A DNA stretch of 43,497 nt from Bacteroidales bacterium (lineage in GTDB: Bacteria; Bacteroidota; Bacteroidia; Bacteroidales; VadinHA17), in NCBI GenBank assembly GCA_021157415.1, contig JAGGWN010000055.1, positions 1 to 43,497 on the forward strand. The letters are read 5' to 3'. This document shows, one piece after another, positions 7,507 through 18,200 of this stretch. Each line of letters starts with the position of its first letter. The stretch's first letter is position 1. Position numbers and translations under genes: made by a program. The notes under the pieces are model-generated. The model was not told the origin of the DNA. It ran no database searches and was given only the letters and a program-made list of their open reading frames with translations.

Positions 7507-8961
7507 TTATTTCTTCCAGAACGCCGGAGAGAAAAGGACGAGGACGGTAAAAAGTTCAAGACGTCCCAGCATCATCAGAAAAGAAAGAAACCATTTGCCG
7601 AAAGGGGAGATATGAAAAAAATTATCCATGGGGCCCACAGACCCAAGGCCGGGTCCGACATTCCCGAGGGTTGTAGCCACAGCGCTGACAGCCGAGTCAA
7701 TATCAGGTTCTATGGTGGATATGACTACCACTCCGAAAGCAAAGATCAGAATATAGATCACGGCAAAAGCCAGGACATTGGTAAGCACCCTTGAGGAAAC
7801 CTTATGGTGGTTAAAGCGTACCGGGATCACGGCATTGGGATGTATCAGCCGCCGCAGCTCATAGCGGCTGTTCTTGATCAGGAGGGCAATACGCATGATC
7901 TTCATGCTGCCGCCTGTCGAGCCGGCCGACCCGCCGAAGAACATGAGTACCAAAAGGATCACTGCCAAAAAAGGTTTCCACTTAAGATAATCGGTAGTAA
8001 CATAGCCGGTGGTGGTCAGGATAGAAACCACCTGAAACAATCCTTCCCGGAAAGCCGTTTCCAGGCCCCGGTGATGGACAAGGATAAGAAAGACCGTTAC
8101 GATAGTGGCAAATCCGGTCACAAACCCGAAGTACCATCTGAACTCTTCATTTTTGATGACTTTCCTGAACTGGCGGTGAAGTGCATAATAAGAGAGGGTA
8201 AAATTCATTCCGGCCAGGAACATAAAAAAGATAATCACATACTGAATAAAAGGAGACCCCCAAAAAGCGATGCTGGCCTGTTTGGTAGAGTAGCCGCCGG
8301 TAGCCATAGTGGTAAAAGAGTGACATACGGCATCGAAAGGGCTCATTCCTCCGATGATCAGTAGGATGGATTCGGCCAGGGTAAAAAGGATATATATACC
8401 CCACAGCCGTTTAGCGGTCTCTTTCACTCGCGGGTGGAACTTATCGGGTGTTGGCCCGGGCACTTCGGCGGCAAAAAGCTGCATACCCCCCACCCCAAGA
8501 TATGGCAAAACCGCCAGAGAGAGTACGATGATCCCCATACCACCCATCCACTGTGTGATACTGCGCCAAAAAAGAATACCATGGGGCAATGCTTCAATAT
8601 TATTCAGTATGGAAGAACCGGTCGTGGTAAAGCCTGACATCGTCTCAAAAAAAGCATCCGTCAGGTTGGGGATAGCACCAGATAACAAATAGGGCAGTGT
8701 ACCGAAAAAGGAAAAAACAATCCATACTATGCTGACAATAATATATCCTTCCCGTTTGCCAATGTCCCGAGTAACGTTCCGGTTGAAGAACCACATCAAC
8801 ATACCGGCAACGAGAGTGATCATGCTACTGACAAACAGAGCCATGGAGTCGCCCTCATGATACAACAAGGACACCAGAAAAGAGAACAGGATAAAGCCGC
8901 TTTCCAGCATAAGGAGAAAGCCGAGGATAAAGACAATAATCCTTTTATTGATCAGATCCAC
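7507..8961 (-). CDS. trkH: TrkH family potassium transporter (second paralog)
   Basis: A 484-residue potassium-translocating membrane subunit with the four-repeat M1-P-M2 architecture of the TrkH/KtrB/HKT superfamily. The four pore loops keep the filter glycine: SGFTTTGSS, FTTMATGGYSTKQAS, LTTTGYVTTDYLKW and ATTLGNVGPGLGSVGP. GGSAGSTGGSMKIMR corresponds to the glycine-rich gating region in the third repeat. It starts 31 bp after the stop of the other trkH and lies last in the trkA-trkH-trkH operon. Both paralogs look intact, so this is duplication rather than decay. It needs the cytosolic TrkA ring for gating. Confidence 0.93.
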   Translation of the reverse strand: MDLINKRIIVFILGFLLMLESGFILFSFLVSLLYHEGDSMALFVSSMITLVAGMLMWFFNRNVTRDIGKREGYIIVSIVWIVFSFFGTLPYLLSGAIPNLTDAFFETMSGFTTTGSSILNNIEALPHGILFWRSITQWMGGMGIIVLSLAVLPYLGVGGMQLFAAEVPGPTPDKFHPRVKETAKRLWGIYILFTLAESILLIIGGMSPFDAVCHSFTTMATGGYSTKQASIAFWGSPFIQYVIIFFMFLAGMNFTLSYYALHRQFRKVIKNEEFRWYFGFVTGFATIVTVFLILVHHRGLETAFREGLFQVVSILTTTGYVTTDYLKWKPFLAVILLVLMFFGGSAGSTGGSMKIMRIALLIKNSRYELRRLIHPNAVIPVRFNHHKVSSRVLTNVLAFAVIYILIFAFGVVVISTIEPDIDSAVSAVATTLGNVGPGLGSVGPMDNFFHISPFGKWFLSFLMMLGRLELFTVLVLFSPAFWKK

Positions 8962-8992
8962 GCAAGATTATTTTATACAAGGATATAACAGA

Positions 8993-10441
8993 TCATTGAT
9001 TTTTCCAAAATGTCCGGGTAAAGAGAATCAATACGGCAAAGAGTTCGAGACGTCCCAGCAGCATCAGGGCTGAAAGCACCCATTTACCGGTAAGGTTAAG
9101 AGCTGCAAAATTAGAGGCGGGTCCCACCGAACCCAGGCCGGGACCAATACCGCCCATGGTAGTGGCTACAGCGCCCATGGCAGAGGTAGTATCCAGGCCG
9201 TTCAGTACAAGGACCAGGGAACCGACAGCAAAGGTAATGATATACAGTACAAAAAAGGCAAAGGTACGGGACATCAGTTCGGGGGAGACACTGCTTTCCC
9301 CGATATGTACGTTGACTACAGCCTTGGGGTGCAGCAGCCGCTGATACTGAACATGCAGGTTATTCAGGAACATCAGGTGCCGGCCTATCTTGATCCCGCC
9401 GGATGTGGACCCTGAGCTTCCTCCCACAAACATCAACAGAAAAATAAAAAACCACGCATGATGGGTCCATTGCATATAATCGGCCGTTGAAAAGCCGGTA
9501 CAGGTAATGATACTGGTCACCTGAAAGAAACCTTCCCGGAAAGCCTTTTCCAGGTTAAGATGTTGAAAAATTATTAAAAAGAGAGTGATGATTATTCCTG
9601 AAACAAACAAAATTGTCAGATATAACCTGAATTCCGGATTTTTATAGGGTTTTGTAAGTTTCCCCCGGATCATCTCCAGATGCAGGGTAAAATTGGTACC
9701 GGCAAGGATCATGAAGACAATGACCACATACTGAATGTATGAGGAATAAGCGCCTATACTGGCATTTTTCGTCGAGAATCCCCCGGTGGCAATGGTCCCG
9801 AAAGAATGGCACAAAGCATCAAAAAGCGGCATTTTCCCCAACATTAGGAATACCGTTTCCAGCAGCACCAGCGAAATATAGATAACCCACAGCACACGTG
9901 CTGTTTCGCGCACCCGGGGCCGCAGTTTATTCATGGGCAAACCCACCGACTCCACATGAAACAATTGCATACCACCCACGCCCAGGAAGGGGAGGATGGC
10001 AATAAACATGATCAGGATACCTAGTCCTCCGAGAAGATGGGTAAGACTTCGCCAGAAAAGAATGCCATGGGGAAGTGCTTCGATATTTGTAACTATGGAT
10101 GCCCCGGTGGTTGTGAATCCGGAGATCGCTTCAAAAAAAGCATCGGTATAATGCGGCACATAATGTCCCAGAAAATAAGGCAATGCTCCGAAAGCAGAAA
10201 AAACCACCCAGACGGTCGGTACGATGATATAAGCTTCGCGTTTGCCGATCTCCTCGTTCTTTGACCGGCTCAGAAGCCAGACCAGCGTCCCTGTCAGGAA
10301 AGTAACGGCAAAAGCCAAAAAGTTGGTATGCAGATCCTGTTCGTGATAGATGAGAGAAATCAATACCGGGAATAACAGAAAAGCCCCTTCCAGCATAACT
10401 GATAACCCAATGATACTCAGGATAATCCGCTTATTAAGCAT
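8993..10441 (-). CDS. trkH: TrkH family potassium transporter (first paralog)
   Basis: A 482-residue TrkH channel-like subunit, clearly homologous to the following gene along its whole length. Pore-loop filters are SGFTTTGASI, FGTIATGGFSTKNAS, ITCTGFSTADYMQW and ATTMGGIGPGLGSVGP, each with the conserved glycine. The third-repeat gate segment is GGSSGSTSGGIKIGR. The start lies only 6 bp after the trkA stop, indicating translational coupling, so this is probably the main TrkA partner. The two paralogs differ in the filter-3 surroundings (CTGFSTAD here, TTGYVTTD in the second), which might change ion preference or affinity; that is an inference. Confidence 0.93.
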   Translation of the reverse strand: MLNKRIILSIIGLSVMLEGAFLLFPVLISLIYHEQDLHTNFLAFAVTFLTGTLVWLLSRSKNEEIGKREAYIIVPTVWVVFSAFGALPYFLGHYVPHYTDAFFEAISGFTTTGASIVTNIEALPHGILFWRSLTHLLGGLGILIMFIAILPFLGVGGMQLFHVESVGLPMNKLRPRVRETARVLWVIYISLVLLETVFLMLGKMPLFDALCHSFGTIATGGFSTKNASIGAYSSYIQYVVIVFMILAGTNFTLHLEMIRGKLTKPYKNPEFRLYLTILFVSGIIITLFLIIFQHLNLEKAFREGFFQVTSIITCTGFSTADYMQWTHHAWFFIFLLMFVGGSSGSTSGGIKIGRHLMFLNNLHVQYQRLLHPKAVVNVHIGESSVSPELMSRTFAFFVLYIITFAVGSLVLVLNGLDTTSAMGAVATTMGGIGPGLGSVGPASNFAALNLTGKWVLSALMLLGRLELFAVLILFTRTFWKNQ

Positions 10442-10447
10442 CTTTTC

Positions 10448-11788
10448 TTACTTAAAAAACTTTTCCACTTTAGGTTTGGATGCCGGCAGGGTAAAGACCA
10501 CCACCCTGTCATGAGGTTTTATGAATGTATCTCCCAGGGCAATAAAGCTTTGTTTCCCGCGAATGACGCCCCCCACGATAGCCCCTTTGGGAAAATCCAG
10601 GTCTTTAAGCGGCGCCTTGGTGATCCTGGAATCCTTTTTAACAACATACTCCAGTACTTCGGCATCGGTACCCGTCAGACATTTAATGGCAGAGACCTCC
10701 GACCGGGTAGTGAATCTGAATATCCGGCTGGCAGTAATCAGTTTTTTATTAATGATGGTATCTATGCCGATATTTTCAGCCAGGGGAATATAGTCAATGT
10801 TCTCCACTTCGGCGATCACTTTCGGCACCCCCATTTTTTTCGCCAACTGACAGGAAAGAATATTGGTTTCCGAATTGCCGGTCACGGCAATAAAGACATC
10901 CATGGTTTTGAGACCTTCCTCCAGCAGCAGGTCTATATCCCTGCCATCACCGTTGATCACGAGGGTATCTTCGAGGAAATCCGCCAGTTCGGTACATTTT
11001 TCGCGGTTTATCTCAATAAGCTTGATATTAAACTGTTTCTCCAGGTTTTCAGCAGTACGTTTTCCGATACGGCTGCCTCCGAGGATCATAATATTGTTAA
11101 CATCTATTTCTTCCTTGCCCGTAAAGCGGGAGAGTCCTTTCATCCCATGGCGGTTTGCGATCACATAGACCGTGTCGTTCAGTCGGAAACGATCGGTACC
11201 ACGGGGGATGATGGTCTCATTATCACGGGTAATGGCTATCGCCCGGTAATTGGAATCCTCTCCGCCCCAATCCAGTTCAAAGAGCGAATTTCCGATGATG
11301 GGCGATTCTTCATCCAAACGGATCACATACAGAGAAAGCTTACCGCCGGTAAAGTCATAAAAATCCGTAGTACCTGCCTGATGAATCAAAGAGATAATCT
11401 CCCGGGCGGCGATGAGCTCCGGATAAATAAGAGAGTCAATCCCCATACTCTCGAAGACATCTCTGTAAACAGGCATCAGATACTCCATATTATCCACCCG
11501 GGCGATGGTTTTTCCGGCACCCAGTTTTTTACCCAGGATCGCCGACACAATATTGGTTTCCTCATAATGGGTGACGGCAATGAACAGATCGGCATCTTTC
11601 ACATCCACCTCTTTTAGGATTTCGAAGGAAGTAGCCGAACCGTTAATCGTCAGAATATCAAAAGAGGTATTGATCTCTTCAATGCGTGTCATCTCCGGGT
11701 CAATCACGACGATATCATGATTTTCCTGGCTCAGCATCTTGGCGAGATGTTTGCCCACTTCTCCTGCCCCTGCAATGATGATCTTCAC
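10448..11788 (-). CDS. trkA: Trk potassium uptake regulatory subunit TrkA
   Basis: A 446-residue cytosolic nucleotide-binding gating protein with the full double RCK layout. The first NAD(H)-binding Rossmann fold starts at residue 1 (IIIAGAGEVGKHLAKML), and its C-terminal RCK_C part is at about 140-220. The second Rossmann fold starts near residue 233 (IMILGGSRIGKRTAENL), with a final RCK_C domain to the C-terminus. Acidic residues after strand 2 (VVIDPE, LIEINRE) fit adenine-ribose binding. Length matches E. coli TrkA (about 458). It is first in the trkA-trkH-trkH operon; a -7-like TACTTTTA (minus strand) lies just upstream near 11825. Confidence 0.95.
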   Translation of the reverse strand: MKIIIAGAGEVGKHLAKMLSQENHDIVVIDPEMTRIEEINTSFDILTINGSATSFEILKEVDVKDADLFIAVTHYEETNIVSAILGKKLGAGKTIARVDNMEYLMPVYRDVFESMGIDSLIYPELIAAREIISLIHQAGTTDFYDFTGGKLSLYVIRLDEESPIIGNSLFELDWGGEDSNYRAIAITRDNETIIPRGTDRFRLNDTVYVIANRHGMKGLSRFTGKEEIDVNNIMILGGSRIGKRTAENLEKQFNIKLIEINREKCTELADFLEDTLVINGDGRDIDLLLEEGLKTMDVFIAVTGNSETNILSCQLAKKMGVPKVIAEVENIDYIPLAENIGIDTIINKKLITASRIFRFTTRSEVSAIKCLTGTDAEVLEYVVKKDSRITKAPLKDLDFPKGAIVGGVIRGKQSFIALGDTFIKPHDRVVVFTLPASKPKVEKFFK

Positions 11789-11934
11789 TGAATCAAATAT
11801 TTTTTATCCAAATGCGCGGTAAAAGTATAAAAATTGTTAACGTGATGAAATGATTTTCATACGGGGATTGAGATATTAATGACGAAAACAGATTGATGAT
11901 TCCCAATATATCAGTGTTATTTTTTGGGGGGTTA

Positions 11935-14049
11935 TTACTCCTCCAAAATAAAAGGGCCCTGCTCGCGGACAGCATATATCTCACGGTCATTATATAATTC
12001 TTGTATTTTTTTGGAGACATAGTCCGGCACAGAAGAATCAAGGATGATTATATCAGGGTAAACCGTCGTTAGCTGTTTCTCCAGTTGCCACCATTTTTTA
12101 CCCGAGAATACCAAACAATTCACAGATATTTTTTCTTTCATTCTTTGCATGGTACTATCATTTAAAAAATAACCCGTAAGAGAGCCTGCTTTGAAGAAGC
12201 CGTTGCCCAGATATATGCCAATTTGATTTTCCCGCTTCGATGTTTCCCAAAGTACGGGATAGAAACCGGGATATGCCGTTATCAGTCTTTTTATTCCCAG
12301 TACCTCTTTGATATCTCTCAGGGAATATGCCGTTTTCTTATTTTTTAAATTTCCGCCTATTACAGCATTTCTTCCTGATGACAATAAAAAAACAGAAGAA
12401 TGGGGAATATTGAAAACGATCAGCTTTTGCTTATGTAAGGTTTCCGTCTCCCGTACCACAAAGAAAATCACTCCTGTCAGTAAAACAGCCTGCAGTAAAA
12501 GAATAAATACCGATTTCCGCCACAAAAACAGTAGAAAAACAGACAGCACAAGTAAATATAATAATCCTACATCACTTCTATGCAACCAAACCGGAGAAAT
12601 CACTGCAGCAGGAAGAGAAAGTGATTTTTGTGCTATCACCAGTAAGCCTTTGGATAAGCCTTTCATGATTTGTGCCATCATCCCGGCTAGCCATGGGAAA
12701 GGCTGCATGAGAAAGAACATCATTCCGGCATAAATAAAAAGGGTAACCATAGGAATAACCAACAGGTTGGTCAACGGGGCATAAAGAGGAAAACGATGAA
12801 AATAAAAAAGAGTTAACGGAAATGTTCCGGCTATGGCCGTTATTGACACAACCAGCAAGGACCATATTTTATCAAACCACCAGATTCCCGTTGCGGCAAA
12901 AAGATATAAAGGCCGGTATAATGCAACAATCCCTAAAACAGCAAAATAAGAAAGCTGAAAACCCGCATCCCGGATCCATACCGGATGTATGAACAGCAAA
13001 ATAAAAGCTGAAACGGCAAGAATATTATAAACATCGGATTTTCTCTGCAACGTTTGTCCCAGTAATAAAAGGCTGAACATCAAAGCTGCACGCATCACAG
13101 AAGGAGATAATCCGGTAATAAAGGCATAACTCCACAGAAGCAACAAAATAAAAATCAACCGGATTAACAACACATGCCGCCTTTTTCCGAAAAAGGAAAA
13201 AAAATAGAGAGATATAAAATATATAATTCCCACATGCAATCCTGAAATAGCAAGAATATGCATGGTTCCACTGTCAGAAAAATATTTTTTTGTACGGGGA
13301 TCCAAAAAATCCCGGTCCCCTGTCGTCAAGGCTGAAGCTACGGCCAGAGAACTTTGTGAGAACCCGTATTTTTTCAAACAATTTACCAGATAATACTGAA
13401 CTTTTTTTGCTTCGGTCCGGACAGAAAAAAAAGATTTCTCCGGCACAAACTTCCAGTTCTTCTCTTTTACAAAGGCCTGCCAGTAGATGCCATGATCAGA
13501 CTGATAACGGGAATAGTTAAATTCTCCGGGATTCCCGTAATAGGGAAAAGGGATTAAACGGGTATACAACAGGATTGTTTCCCCGGGTTTGCCCGACACG
13601 ATCCGGCTGTTTTTATTAAAACGCAACAAAACGTGTCCGTTCACCTTATTCCAGACACTATCTTTCCTGATCCCATACACCATAATTTCCGACTCACAGG
13701 AGTTTTTCTTTTGTATGGCCGGTTGAAAAATCGTTCCGGCGATCACTCCTTCTCCGTAAAAATCCTTTTTTCTTTCCACTGTTCCGGTCACCGGGCCTGC
13801 CGCCAGGATCCCGGCAGAAAAGAAGAGCCACAAGAGTCCAAACCCTCCGGTTCCTTCCCTGGCATAACGGACAGCCGGACGCTTATCTGATACACTGTAT
13901 AGGTACATAGCCAGACCGGTGAGCAAAAAAAACAATGCCCCAAAAAAGGGGTGGGTTACATACAATCCCATCAGATCCCCTAGTAAAAAAGGAATCAATA
14001 TTCTTACAAAAGGAATTTTTCTTATCCCGGAAAAAGAGTAAAACGGCAT
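11935..14049 (-). CDS. comEC: ComEC/Rec2 family DNA-uptake membrane channel
   Basis: A 704-residue multi-helix membrane protein. An N-terminal DUF4131-like part has two to three helices (residues 1-70), followed by a periplasmic beta-rich/OB-like segment. The Competence domain carries the signature HILAISGLHVG (about 262-275) and LSPSVMRAALMF. The last ~170 residues sit where ComEC proteins usually carry a metallo-beta-lactamase-like domain. They keep beta-strand-like text (LIVFNIPHSSVFLLSSG) but no HxHxDH zinc motif, so the nuclease-like domain is degenerate or absent, as in several Bacteroidota homologues. It is last in the ruvX-def-comEC operon, 69 bp after def. The role is transport of single-stranded DNA across the inner membrane. 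Confidence 0.88.
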   Translation of the reverse strand: MPFYSFSGIRKIPFVRILIPFLLGDLMGLYVTHPFFGALFFLLTGLAMYLYSVSDKRPAVRYAREGTGGFGLLWLFFSAGILAAGPVTGTVERKKDFYGEGVIAGTIFQPAIQKKNSCESEIMVYGIRKDSVWNKVNGHVLLRFNKNSRIVSGKPGETILLYTRLIPFPYYGNPGEFNYSRYQSDHGIYWQAFVKEKNWKFVPEKSFFSVRTEAKKVQYYLVNCLKKYGFSQSSLAVASALTTGDRDFLDPRTKKYFSDSGTMHILAISGLHVGIIYFISLYFFSFFGKRRHVLLIRLIFILLLLWSYAFITGLSPSVMRAALMFSLLLLGQTLQRKSDVYNILAVSAFILLFIHPVWIRDAGFQLSYFAVLGIVALYRPLYLFAATGIWWFDKIWSLLVVSITAIAGTFPLTLFYFHRFPLYAPLTNLLVIPMVTLFIYAGMMFFLMQPFPWLAGMMAQIMKGLSKGLLVIAQKSLSLPAAVISPVWLHRSDVGLLYLLVLSVFLLFLWRKSVFILLLQAVLLTGVIFFVVRETETLHKQKLIVFNIPHSSVFLLSSGRNAVIGGNLKNKKTAYSLRDIKEVLGIKRLITAYPGFYPVLWETSKRENQIGIYLGNGFFKAGSLTGYFLNDSTMQRMKEKISVNCLVFSGKKWWQLEKQLTTVYPDIIILDSSVPDYVSKKIQELYNDREIYAVREQGPFILEE

Positions 14050-14118
14050 AAAAGATCACAAACAGGAAAGGGTGCTTCGAAAGTTAAAAAAATTATGCTA
14101 TTTGTCAAAAACCGGTTA

Positions 14119-14694
14119 TTAAATATATTCCGGCACCTTCTGTCCGGGCAGGATGGTACGGTAAGAAGCCTTGAACTTCCCTTTGCTTATAGCTCTGAGT
14201 TTCCCGCGGAGCAATTTTTTCCTTAGCGGAGAAACCAGGTCGGTAAACAACACACCGTTAAGATGATCAAATTCATGCTGTATAATTCTGGAAGCAATGC
14301 CTTCATATTCTTCTTCCAACCATTTCCCTTCAAGATTTTGATAACGAATTTTTATGGCTTCTTCCCGGTTCACATCTTCGCGGATGTTCGGAATACTCAG
14401 ACAGCCTTCATTAAAAGAGACAATATCTCCGAAACGCTCCGTAATTTCCGGATTTATAAAAACCTTTTTGAAATCTTCAAGAGAAGGTTCGTCTTCGGCA
14501 TACGGGGTAGCATCTACCACAAAAAGCCGGACAGACTGGCCTACCTGCGGGGCTGCCAGACCCACCCCTTCCGAGACATACATGGTCTCAAACATATTCG
14601 CTACAAACTCTTCTATGCCGGAAAGACCTTCCGGAATTTTCCGGGCTGTTTTTCTTAAAACCGGATGCCCGTAAACTACTACCGGATATATCAT
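14119..14694 (-). CDS. def: Peptide deformylase
   Basis: A 191-residue iron/zinc hydrolase that removes the N-formyl group from nascent proteins. All three family motifs are intact: GVGLAAPQ (43-50), EGCLS (96-100, metal ligand C98), and HEFDH (140-144, ligands H140 and H144 with catalytic E141). Length is typical of type I enzymes. The gene starts 4 bp downstream of ruvX, and comEC follows. Confidence 0.97.
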   Translation of the reverse strand: MIYPVVVYGHPVLRKTARKIPEGLSGIEEFVANMFETMYVSEGVGLAAPQVGQSVRLFVVDATPYAEDEPSLEDFKKVFINPEITERFGDIVSFNEGCLSIPNIREDVNREEAIKIRYQNLEGKWLEEEYEGIASRIIQHEFDHLNGVLFTDLVSPLRKKLLRGKLRAISKGKFKASYRTILPGQKVPEYI

Positions 14695-14698
14695 AATA

Positions 14699-15118
14699 TC
14701 AATTATTTTTCACCTGTTCCATATAACTCTGCAGGATGATCGTAGCACTTACTTTATCCACCAGAGCTTTGTCTTTTCTTTTTTCTTTTTTCACTCCTGC
14801 TGCCAGGATCGCCTGGTGTGCCATCACAGAGGTAAAACGCTCATCATATAAAGAAATTTTTTTTAAAGGAAATAACTTATTCAGTTTTTTTACAAAAGGA
14901 TTGATCCACCGAACCGCCTCTGAAGGCTTGTTATTCATTTGCCGGGGGTACCCCACCACAAATTCATCTACTTCTTCTTCTGCGAGATATTTTTGCAAAA
15001 AATCCCAGACCGTATGTGCCGGCACGGTCGTGAGACCCTGAGCAATGATTCTTTGCGGATCCGTCACAGCTACTCCTACCCTTTTTTTCCCATAATCTAT
15101 AGACATGATCCGTCCCAT
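14699..15118 (-). CDS. ruvX: RuvX/YqgF family RNase H-fold nuclease (Holliday-junction resolvase-like, 16S rRNA maturation)
   Basis: A 139-residue YqgF-family protein with an RNase H-like fold: MSIDYGKKRVGVAVTD (catalytic D8), VVGYPRQMN, YDERFTS (E93) and DKALVDKVSA (D121). Bacterial YqgF acts in pre-16S rRNA 5'-end processing, and the family is also annotated as a putative Holliday-junction resolvase. First gene of the ruvX-def-comEC operon. Confidence 0.93.
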   Translation of the reverse strand: MGRIMSIDYGKKRVGVAVTDPQRIIAQGLTTVPAHTVWDFLQKYLAEEEVDEFVVGYPRQMNNKPSEAVRWINPFVKKLNKLFPLKKISLYDERFTSVMAHQAILAAGVKKEKRKDKALVDKVSATIILQSYMEQVKNN

Positions 15119-15178
15119 ATATCAGCTCTATTTAAAATTATTATAAATTACAAAAATACATCTTTTTATTGGCACCTG

Positions 15179-15213
15179 CAAAAAAAGGCCGACTTGCAGG
15201 CCGGCCTTTTTTT
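15179..15213. terminator. Intrinsic terminator between nifJ and ruvX
   Basis: AAAAAAGGCCG at 15181-15191 pairs with CGGCCTTTTTTT at 15202-15213. The symmetric A and T tracts make it usable on both strands. It lies 16 bp past the nifJ stop on the minus strand and before ruvX, so its likely job is to end the nifJ transcript. Confidence 0.88.
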
Positions 15214-15228
15214 ATCCCGAGAGGATGA

Positions 15229-18200
15229 TTACTCCTCTGTTTTATACTCCATTTCAGCCAGGCGTTTGTAATACTGATAACGCCATTTTGCATCATCCAG
15301 CGCTTTGGCAAACAAGCGGTCTGCTTCTTCCGGGAAGGTTTTTTTGAGGGCTGTAAAACGCACCTCATTATGTAGCCATTCGTCAAACTTGCTCCAGTCG
15401 GGTGCTTTCGAATCCAGCACAAACGGGTTTTTGCCTTCTTTTTCCAACTCGGGGTTGTAACGATACAACTGCCAGAATCCGGATTCTACGACAAGTTTCT
15501 GTTCATCCTGGGTATGTTCCATACCGTTGTGAAGCCCATGGGCGATACAGGGAGCATAGGCAATAATGATGGAAGGTCCTTTATAGGCTTCTGCTTCCCT
15601 GACGGCTTTGAAAAGCTGTGCATTGCTGGCTCCCATGGATACCTGAGCCACATAAACATACCCATAGGTCATGGCCATAGCCCCCAGGTCTTTTTTGCGC
15701 ACTTTCTTTCCACTGGCGGCAAATTTAGCCACGGCAGCGGTAGGAGATGCTTTGGAAGCCTGGCCACCCGTATTGGAGTACACCTGTGTATCCAGCACAA
15801 GGACATTCACATCCTCGCCGGAAGCGAGCACATGATCCAGACCGCCGTATCCTATATCATAAGCCCATCCGTCGCCACCGATGATCCATACAGATTTTTT
15901 CACCAGATAATCTTTCAGTTTCAGGATTTCATCAGCCAGAGGACTGTTTTCATTTTTCAAGGCAGCAACCACCTTATTGGAGGCTTCCACAGATCCCTGA
16001 CCTTCATCAAAATTATCCAGCCATTCCTGGAAAGCTTCTTTGGCGACAGCAGGTATCTTATCATTTTCAATGGCATCTTTCATGATTCCGGCCAGACGTT
16101 CTCTGATCTGACGTACGCCCACTGCCATCCCCAAACCGTACTCTCCATTATCTTCAAACAGCGAGTTAGCCCAGGCAGGTCCTTTCCCGTCCACATTACA
16201 GGTATAAGGAGTTGACGGTGCAGATCCTCCGTAGATCGAAGAACATCCGGTAGCATTGGCAATCATCATCCGGTCGCCGTATAATTGGGTTACAATCTTT
16301 ATATAAGGGGTTTCACCACAACCGGGGCAGGCTCCGTGAAACTCAAAGAGTGGCTGTGCAAACTGGCTGTTTTTGACCGTTTTGTGTTTGTCCACCACCG
16401 TCTCTTTATAGCCCACTTTTTCATCCATATAATCCCAACGGTCTATTTCATCCAACTGCGTATCCAGGGCTTTCATCACCAGTGATTTCTCTTTCGAAGG
16501 ACAAGCTTCGACACAATCGCCACAACCGGTACAATCCAGGACACTGACCTGTATCCTATAATAATATTCTTTGGTCGGACCAACGCCCTTGATCGCTTTG
16601 GTTCCTTCAGGAGCATTATTCACTTCTTCTTCCGTCAGCAGGAAGGGCCGGATCGCTGCATGGGGACAAACATAGGAACAGATGTTACACTGGATACAAT
16701 TGTCGGCGATCCATTCCGGCACATCCACTGCGACACCGCGTTTTTCATATTTTGTAGTCCCGGCAGGAAATGTTCCGTCTTCCCGGCCTTGAAAGGCACT
16801 TACCGGCAGGTCATCTCCTTTCAGGCGATTGATCGGGTCGGCCACTTTTTTGATAAACTCGGGTACATCTTTCCGGCTATCGTCTTCTTTGGGTTTTACT
16901 TCGACATTTTTCCATTCTTCCGGAACCTTAACCTCCGTCACCTCACCCCCTTTATCCACAGCGGCATAGTTCATATTTACAATTTTCTCCCCTTTCTTAC
17001 CGTAGGATTTGACAATGGCCTTTTTCATCTCATCCACAGCCATCTCATAGGGAATCACGCCGGACACTTTGAAGAAGGCCGATTGCATAATGGTGTTGGT
17101 ACGATTTCCCAGACCAATTTCCTTAGCAATCTTTGTAGCATTGATGATATAGAATTTGATATCATTTTGCGCCATGAATTTTTTCATATGATCAGGCAGC
17201 TTTTGCTTCGTCTCTTCGACATCCCAGATACTGTTCAACAGGAACGTTCCTCCTTTTTTCATTCCGGCCAGCATATCATATTTATCCAGATAGCTGGGTA
17301 CATGACAAGCCACAAAATCAGGAGTATTGACCAGGTAGGTTGACAGAATGGGATAATCGCCAAAACGCAGGTGGGAGATGGTGATCCCCCCTGATTTCTT
17401 GGAGTCATAGGCAAAGTATGCCTGACAATATTTGTCGGTTGCCCCGCCGATAATCTTGATGGAGTTTTTGTTGGCCCCCACGGTCCCATCCGATCCCAGT
17501 CCGTAGAACTTGGCCTCGAAGGTTCCTTTTGGAGTAACATCAATTTCGGGACCCATGGGCAATGAGCTGAAGGTTACATCATCCACGATTCCTATGGTAA
17601 ACTGATCTTTGGGTTTTTCCTGCTTCAGGTTGTCGAATACCGCAAAAATCTGGGCAGGTGTTGTATCTTTTGAACTCAGACCGTAGCGGCCGCCCACGAC
17701 CAAAGGTCTGTTTTCCCTTTCATAAAACATGTCCTTTATATCTTTATACAAAGGTTCTCCTCCGGCTCCGGGTTCTTTGGTGCGGTCCAGCACAGCAATA
17801 CGTTTTACAGTCTCCGGCATGACCTTCAGAAAGTACTTTGGAGAATAAGGACGGTACAGGTGAACAGCAATCAATCCCACTTTTCCCCCTTTTCCTGCCA
17901 GATATTCCACAACTTCACGAATCGTATCCGTCACAGATCCCATGGCAACGATCACATGTTCGGCATCAGGGGCCCCATAATAATTAAAAGGATGATATTC
18001 TCTTCCTGTAATTTTTGAGATCTCCTGCATATATTCCTCTACCACATCATCCACATGTTCATAATAGGGGTTCACCGATTCTTTGGCCTGAAAATAGATA
18101 TCAGGATTTTGGGCTGTTCCTCTGGTTACGGGATGTTCGGGATTCAGTGCCCGATCGCGGAAAGCCTGTACGGCGTTCATATCCACGAGGTCTTTGAGGT

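Noticed and set aside
11793-12041. 82-residue minus-strand frame overlapping the comEC end
   Set aside because: It is out of frame with comEC and has no recognisable domain. The comEC stop at 11935 is normal.
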